Below the pieces are notes generated by a model. It saw only the letters and a list, made by a program, of their open reading frames with translations, did not search any database and had not been told where the DNA came from. A DNA stretch of 64,000 bases from Providencia huaxiensis (lineage in GTDB: Bacteria > Pseudomonadota > Gammaproteobacteria > Enterobacterales > Enterobacteriaceae). The stretch spans positions 558,001 through 622,000 of the forward strand of contig NZ_CP031123.2 of the NCBI RefSeq assembly GCF_002843235.3. The letters run 5' to 3'. Shown one piece after another: positions 59,284 through 64,000 of this stretch; the first letter of the stretch is position 1, and each line of letters opens with the position of its first letter. Made by a program: the position numbers and the translations under genes.

Positions 59284-59542
59284 AGTAACTTTCTTACTTC
59301 CATTATTTGAAAAGGGTCTTTGATGTTAACCGATCAAAACCATCGCTGCTAGGGGTATAAAATATTAATTGGAAATTTGTTTGAAAAAGAATTTTTACCT
59401 CTTCGTGGCTTTTCCTATCTCGATATAATAACTTTCTTCTTGTTCTCTGTTATGATTAATCTCAGTCAAAGTATATCCGCCCAATTTTCTGTAACTTATT
59501 CTAGGATATACATAGTTCAAAAATATAAATAAAGGAGCCGGG

Positions 59543-60655
59543 ATGAACGATAAATCCCCCGAGCAGAACAAACCAGAACTGCTGACTGAACAAGTCTCCA
59601 AAGTTTTGGCTTCATTTACACACCCAACACTGCAACGTAATTTGGTTTCTATCAAAGCGTTACATCATTGTGCAATGTTGGACAACGTGCTGCATGTCGA
59701 ATTAGTAATGCCATTCGTTTGGAAAGGGCCGTTTCAAACTTTAATTAGTGAAAAAACCGCTGAATTAAAGCAACAAACAGGGGCTCATGCTGTTGAATGG
59801 AAACTGCGCCATGATATCACCACATTAAAACGTGCGAATGATTTGCCGGGTATTAATGGTGTTCGTAATATCTTAGCCGTCAGTTCAGGTAAAGGTGGTG
59901 TCGGTAAATCCAGTACTTCTGTGAACTTAGCGCTCGCGCTGGCGCAAGAAGGGGCAAAAGTCGGTATCTTGGATGCGGATATTTACGGCCCATCAATTCC
60001 AAACATGTTAGGCACTACCTTAGAGCGCCCAACCTCTCCAGATGGTCAGCACATGGCGCCAATTATGGCGTATGGCTTGGCAACCAACTCCATCGGTTAC
60101 TTAGTAACGGATGACAACGCCATGGTTTGGCGTGGCCCAATGGCAAGTAAAGCATTAATGCAAATGCTACAGGACACGTTATGGCCTGATTTGGATTACT
60201 TAGTTATCGATATGCCACCAGGAACAGGTGACATCCAATTAACACTTTCCCAAAACATCCCTGTAACAGGGGCGGTGGTGGTGACAACACCACAAGATAT
60301 CGCCTTGGTTGATGCCATGAAAGGCATCGTGATGTTTAAGAAAGTCAATGTCCCAGTACTGGGTGTCGTTGAAAACATGAGCGCGCATATTTGCAGTAAT
60401 TGTGGCCATGTTGAGCCGATTTTCGGTACCGGTGGTGCTGAGAAATTAGCCGAGAAATACCATACTAAATTATTGGGGCAGGTGCCTCTGCATATCTCTT
60501 TACGTGAAGACCTTGACCGTGGCCAGCCTACTGTCATGCGTGATCCAGAAGGTGAATTTGCAGATATCTACCGTGAAATTGCTTCAGGTATTTCAGCCTT
60601 GATGTATTGGGAAGGGGATAAGATCCCAACAGAAATTTCTTTCCGTGCTGTTTAA
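59543..60655 (+). CDS. mrp: Iron-sulfur cluster carrier protein Mrp/ApbC
   Basis: The 370-residue P-loop ATPase (E. coli 369) transfers Fe-S clusters to apoproteins. An N-terminal MIP18-like part is followed by the Walker A GKGGVGKSS (about residue 117), DADIYGPSIPNM, and the cluster-binding CSNC (about 284-287). It lies divergent from metG. AAGGAG precedes the ATG. Confidence 0.96.
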   Translation: MNDKSPEQNKPELLTEQVSKVLASFTHPTLQRNLVSIKALHHCAMLDNVLHVELVMPFVWKGPFQTLISEKTAELKQQTGAHAVEWKLRHDITTLKRANDLPGINGVRNILAVSSGKGGVGKSSTSVNLALALAQEGAKVGILDADIYGPSIPNMLGTTLERPTSPDGQHMAPIMAYGLATNSIGYLVTDDNAMVWRGPMASKALMQMLQDTLWPDLDYLVIDMPPGTGDIQLTLSQNIPVTGAVVVTTPQDIALVDAMKGIVMFKKVNVPVLGVVENMSAHICSNCGHVEPIFGTGGAEKLAEKYHTKLLGQVPLHISLREDLDRGQPTVMRDPEGEFADIYREIASGISALMYWEGDKIPTEISFRAV

Positions 60656-60686
60656 CTGGTTGCAGCTTAATTAGTTATAGAGCAAA

Positions 60687-60718
60687 AAGGCTATTTAGTT
60701 TTACCACTAGATAGCCTT
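60687..60718 (+). terminator. Terminator after mrp
   Basis: A 13-base-pair stem AAGGCTATTTAGT / ACTAGATAGCCTT with one G-U wobble and a 6-base loop is followed by ATTTATT. Confidence 0.7.
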
Positions 60719-60878
60719 ATTTATTGTTGATGCTTTTCTTTACTAAACACGTTTCTTTTAACCTTCTATTTTTCTGAATTGTTCGCGGAACATTTCTTTA
60801 TTGAGTCATGTTCGCGTAGAATAGCCACATCTTTTATTTAATCAGTTTTCTTTCTACGGGTAACCCGAAAAGGTGACT

Positions 60879-61439
60879 ATGAAATTTTTAATTTTTATTG
60901 TTGTCGTGGTGCTGATCGTTATTTATTTTTATAACCGTATCGTTGCATTGCGAGAAGCTGTTATTTCGAGTGAAACAGAGATTTCAGTTCAATTAGATCG
61001 TCGTGGAAAAGTATTTGATAGCTTATTAGCAACAGTTAAAAAATATTTAAGCCATGAAACCGAAGTGTTCAGTAAAATTACTGAGCTACGGACGCAAGCA
61101 CAAAATGCGACAGGGGATAAAGCCCGTGAAGCCGAAGATGCGCTTTCAAAAATGGTGACTAGTGGGGCGATTAATGTCGCAGTTGAAGCTTATCCTGAGC
61201 TAAAATCTGATGCCATTATGGCAAATTTACAAGAAGAAATTGTTTCTTCAGAAAATAAATTGTCATTTGCTAAACGTGGTTATAACCGTTCATTAGAAAC
61301 TTATAATGCGTATATTGCTTCTATGCCAGCAGCGCTAATTGTTGGCATTATTCCTAGCTTAAAAATTTCAAAGGAATATTGGCGTCTTGATGAAGAAACC
61401 ATTAAGACTGAGGAATCTCGTCGTATTAATTTCGATTAA
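60879..61439 (+). CDS. LemA-family membrane-anchored protein
   Basis: The 186-residue protein has one N-terminal transmembrane helix (residues 2-19) and a helical domain with the LemA pattern (SVQLDRRGKVFDSLLATVKKYLSHE, EIVSSENKLSFAKRGYNRSLETYNAYIASMPA, split into segments). The topology is N-terminus out in the family. It is followed 86 bases later by an M48 metalloprotease gene, a common pairing. The ATG at 60879 has AAAAGG upstream. Molecular function is not known. Confidence 0.88.
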   Translation: MKFLIFIVVVVLIVIYFYNRIVALREAVISSETEISVQLDRRGKVFDSLLATVKKYLSHETEVFSKITELRTQAQNATGDKAREAEDALSKMVTSGAINVAVEAYPELKSDAIMANLQEEIVSSENKLSFAKRGYNRSLETYNAYIASMPAALIVGIIPSLKISKEYWRLDEETIKTEESRRINFD

Positions 61440-61525
61440 AAAGCGCTTAGCCTTTGAAGTGATAAATCATCGGAATGCCTTATGGTGTTCCGATATTTTA
61501 TGAGCGGTAGATAACAGGTCACATT

Positions 61526-62482
61526 ATGGATTTTAGAAACGTCATTCGTAAAAATAATATTCGTACACGTTTGGTGGTGATGAGCTATATTTTTTTAATG
61601 CTAATCATTGGCTTACTGGCTGATGTTGCAACGCATCCAAATGAGCAATTGGATTTAGTCGATAATGCAATGATGTTTGTGACATTCCATGAATTACCTA
61701 TCGCTACTTTTATTGTTTTAGGCTTAACTTTCCTTGGGTTAGTTTATATTCATTTTAGAGGCCATAAAATGATGTTAGCAGGGATGAATGCCAGAGAAAT
61801 CACCCAAGAAAATGCGAACAGTCCCCAAGAGAAGCAACTTTTCAATATTATTGAAGAATTAAGTTTAAGTGCCAGTTTAGGCTATATTCCCCGTTTATAT
61901 ATTTTAGAAACGGATGAACCGAATGCTTTTGCCGCAGGATGGAATAATCGAAATGCACTTGTGGGAGTGACAAGAGGCTTATTGCAAACGCTTAATCGAC
62001 AAGAGGTTCAAGCGGTTCTTGCTCATGAAGTTGGCCATATTATTCATGGTGATTCGAAATTAACCTTGTATGTTGGCATTTTGGCCAACGTGATTTTAAC
62101 CGTGACTAATTTATTTAGTCAGATTTTTATTCGTACGGCAGGGCGCAGCCGCAATAATGCCGCGAATAAAGCGCAAATGATCCTATTAGTTCTGAATTTT
62201 GTTTTACCGTGGATAACACAAATCCTCTATTTTTATTTATCTCGTACCCGTGAATATATGGCAGATGCCGCAGCGGTGGATTTGACCTCAGATAACCAAG
62301 CCATGATAAGCGCACTGAAAAAAATCTCAGGTAACCATGAAACCCATGAATATGATAACAGCACGACTGGGCAAGCTTACCGAAAAGCCGCTTATATTTT
62401 TAATAAAGGGGATTCTGTGTTTTCAACCCACCCCTCGATTGAAAATCGCATTGCAGTATTAGAAGGAAAAAAACAGTTTTAG
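61526..62482 (+). CDS. M48-family zinc metalloprotease (HtpX-like)
   Basis: The 318-residue membrane protease has two N-terminal helices (residues 17-36 and 55-73) and the zinc motif HEVGHIIHGD (about residues 168-177), followed by two more helices. A second Glu ligand lies in YMADAAAVDLT (about residue 243). Members degrade misfolded membrane proteins. It is not HtpX itself, as the sequence and neighbours differ. With the adjacent LemA gene it forms a recurrent two-gene unit. Confidence 0.88.
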   Translation: MDFRNVIRKNNIRTRLVVMSYIFLMLIIGLLADVATHPNEQLDLVDNAMMFVTFHELPIATFIVLGLTFLGLVYIHFRGHKMMLAGMNAREITQENANSPQEKQLFNIIEELSLSASLGYIPRLYILETDEPNAFAAGWNNRNALVGVTRGLLQTLNRQEVQAVLAHEVGHIIHGDSKLTLYVGILANVILTVTNLFSQIFIRTAGRSRNNAANKAQMILLVLNFVLPWITQILYFYLSRTREYMADAAAVDLTSDNQAMISALKKISGNHETHEYDNSTTGQAYRKAAYIFNKGDSVFSTHPSIENRIAVLEGKKQF

Positions 62483-62660
62483 TGTATAAATGACATTTTG
62501 TACGCTTTGATTTACGGCATTTCCTCTCAAATGGGTGTTTTTTTAGCGAACTTTGTTGAGGTATGCTGGAACAACACGCCATTACCCCCTATAATTCCGC
62601 CAACATGACATTTTACTGTTGTGTATTTTCATTTCTAATATTCAACCAGGTTATCATTTT

Positions 62661-63305
62661 ATGACTGACATAGCGCATCACTGTACCATTGTAGGTATAT
62701 CGGGAGCCTCTGCATCTGGCAAAAGCTTAATTGCAAGCACGTTATACCGTGAGTTAAGAGAACAGGTCGGTGATCATAATATCGGTGTTATCCCAGAAGA
62801 TTGCTATTACAAAGACCAAACCGAGATCCCAATGGAAGAACGCCTTAAGGTAAATTATGACCATCCCAACTCGATGGACCACAGTTTGCTTTATGAACAT
62901 CTTAAATCACTGAAAAGTGGTCAAGCAGTAGAAATTCCACAATACGACTATGTCGCTCATACACGAAAACAAAAAACCATCACGTTTAAACCTAAAAAAG
63001 TCATTATCATTGAAGGTATCTTGTTATTAACAGATAAACGTTTACGTGGTGAAATGGATTTTTCTATTTTCGTTGATACACCGCTCGATATTTGCTTGAT
63101 GCGCCGTATTAAACGTGATGTAAATGAAAGGGGCAGAACGCTTGATTCCGTTATTGACCAATATAATAAAACGGTTCGCCCAATGTTTTTGCAATTTATT
63201 GAGCCATCAAAGCAATATGCCGATATCATTGTACCGCGCGGGGGGAAAAACCGTGTAGCGATTGATATCTTGAAAGCGAAAATTGGCGAATTCTGTCAAG
63301 ATTAA
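62661..63305 (+). CDS. udk: Uridine kinase
   Basis: Udk phosphorylates uridine and cytidine with GTP/ATP in pyrimidine salvage. With the ATG at 62661 the protein has 214 residues, against 213 in E. coli. The P-loop GASASGKS is at about residues 15-22, and [20 protein letters not shown] and [12 protein letters not shown] are conserved. A longer in-frame start at 62619 lacks a ribosome site. dcd follows after 38 bases, as in E. coli. Confidence 0.95.
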   Translation: MTDIAHHCTIVGISGASASGKSLIASTLYRELREQVGDHNIGVIPEDCYYKDQTEIPMEERLKVNYDHPNSMDHSLLYEHLKSLKSGQAVEIPQYDYVAHTRKQKTITFKPKKVIIIEGILLLTDKRLRGEMDFSIFVDTPLDICLMRRIKRDVNERGRTLDSVIDQYNKTVRPMFLQFIEPSKQYADIIVPRGGKNRVAIDILKAKIGEFCQD

Positions 63306-63343
63306 ACCGCGCAGAAATTAAAATAATGAAGGGGGAAACAACC

Positions 63344-63925
63344 ATGCGTCTTTGTGACCGCGATATTATTCAATGGATGGATGATGGTAAATTAGTGATT
63401 AGCCCACGCCCACCAGTTGAACGAATCAATGGTGCAACTGCAGATGTTCGTTTAGGAAATCAATTCCGCGTTTTTCGAGGACACACGGCTGCATTTATTG
63501 ACCTTAGTGGCCCTAAAGATGAGGTTAATGCGGCATTAGATCGTGTCATGAGCGATGAAATTGTTCTTGATGAAGATGAGCCATTTTTTCTGCACCCAGG
63601 AGAATTAGCACTTGCAGTGACGCTTGAGTCTGTTACGCTCCCTGATAACCTTGTAGGTTGGTTAGATGGGCGTTCTTCATTAGCGAGATTAGGTTTGATG
63701 GTGCACGTAACCGCACATCGAATTGACCCCGGCTGGCATGGTCAAATCGTGCTAGAATTCTACAATTCAGGTAAATTGCCGTTAGCGTTGCGTCCTGGTA
63801 TGGTGATTGGTGCCTTAAGCTTTGAGCCGTTATCTGGTAGTGCTGATCGCCCCTATAATAGCCGGCAAGATGCTAAATATAAAAACCAACAAGGTGCTGT
63901 TGGTAGCCGTATCAGCGAAGACTGA
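63344..63925 (+). CDS. dcd: dCTP deaminase
   Basis: Dcd deaminates dCTP to dUTP, the precursor route for dTTP. With the ATG at 63344 (GGGGGAAA upstream) the protein has 193 residues, the E. coli length. It begins MRLCDRDI and shows the conserved [10 protein letters not shown] and [15 protein letters not shown] motifs; the last includes the catalytic Glu138. The gene is complete. Confidence 0.96.
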   Translation: MRLCDRDIIQWMDDGKLVISPRPPVERINGATADVRLGNQFRVFRGHTAAFIDLSGPKDEVNAALDRVMSDEIVLDEDEPFFLHPGELALAVTLESVTLPDNLVGWLDGRSSLARLGLMVHVTAHRIDPGWHGQIVLEFYNSGKLPLALRPGMVIGALSFEPLSGSADRPYNSRQDAKYKNQQGAVGSRISED

Positions 63926-63940
63926 TAACCGGTGAACTTT

Positions 63941-63986
63941 GCGGAAATTGTTGCGTTTTAATGGATATTAAATAGGTAATTTCCGC
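63941..63986 (+). other. Inverted repeat after dcd
   Basis: GCGGAAATT (63941-63949) and AATTTCCGC (63978-63986) form a perfect 9-base-pair repeat with a 28-base loop close to the dcd stop. It could be a terminator or an operator for the gene after the window. The sequence ends before this can be judged. Confidence 0.35.
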
Positions 63987-64000
63987 CCATTTTCAGGGAT

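Overview
The window is a chromosomal segment of an enterobacterium of the family Morganellaceae, most likely a Providencia species. The evidence is moderate-to-low GC content, Escherichia coli-like gene blocks (bio-uvrB-ybhK-moa-ybhL; ybhRSFG-cecR-rhlE; cdd-yohK-yohJ; metG/mrp-udk-dcd), and a rhomboid protease at 47.3-48.2 kb that closely resembles AarA of Providencia stuartii. I saw no tRNA, rRNA, CRISPR array, transposase or phage gene. Three ERIC-like palindromic repeats lie directly at the 3' ends of genes.

Layout. 0-1.6 kb: a 5'-truncated inositol-monophosphatase-family gene and pgl. 1.8-6.8 kb: the biotin locus, bioA divergent from bioBFCD, with a BirA-type operator between them. 6.8-10.5 kb: an intergenic region with paired DnaA boxes and a LexA box, then uvrB and ybhK. 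10.8-15.1 kb: an iron-responsive cell-surface signalling unit (FecI-type sigma factor, FecR-type anti-sigma factor, heme-receptor-like TonB-dependent receptor with STN domain) placed between ybhK and moaA. 15.5-18.6 kb: a Moco riboswitch-like leader, moaACDE (no moaB) and ybhL. 18.8-26.3 kb: the YbhGFSR drug/cation ABC exporter, its TetR regulator CecR, and rhlE. 26.5-36.9 kb: dusC, a GlsB-type membrane protein, sseA with a small unlisted membrane protein upstream, dinG with a LexA box, dps, rhtA, a LOG-family gene, a GNAT acetyltransferase, ybiT and yjdM. 37.0-42.0 kb: moeAB, folE, yeiB, sanA. 42.4-47.2 kb: a secreted CBM9-like protein, then murQ-murP-murR and a TauE-type permease for N-acetylmuramic acid recycling, with CRP-like sites. 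47.3-50.0 kb: aarA and maeA.

50.1-54.8 kb is the unusual part: a strongly AT-rich island of five genes I cannot assign. Four of them share one roughly 150-residue domain with a conserved core (motif like MPYxAWxxADVxDV). Three of these carry export signals (one is a lipoprotein). The fourth is a 460-residue protein without a signal peptide and with a 96-residue-period tail repeat. The fifth gene encodes an unrelated exported protein. This is the best candidate for an undescribed system.

54.9-63.9 kb returns to conserved genes: cdd with two CRP sites, yohK-yohJ, metG, mrp (apbC), a LemA/M48-protease pair, udk and dcd. Biological themes are cofactor synthesis (biotin, molybdopterin, folate), SOS and DNA repair (uvrB, dinG), envelope transport, nucleoside salvage, and cell-wall sugar recycling.
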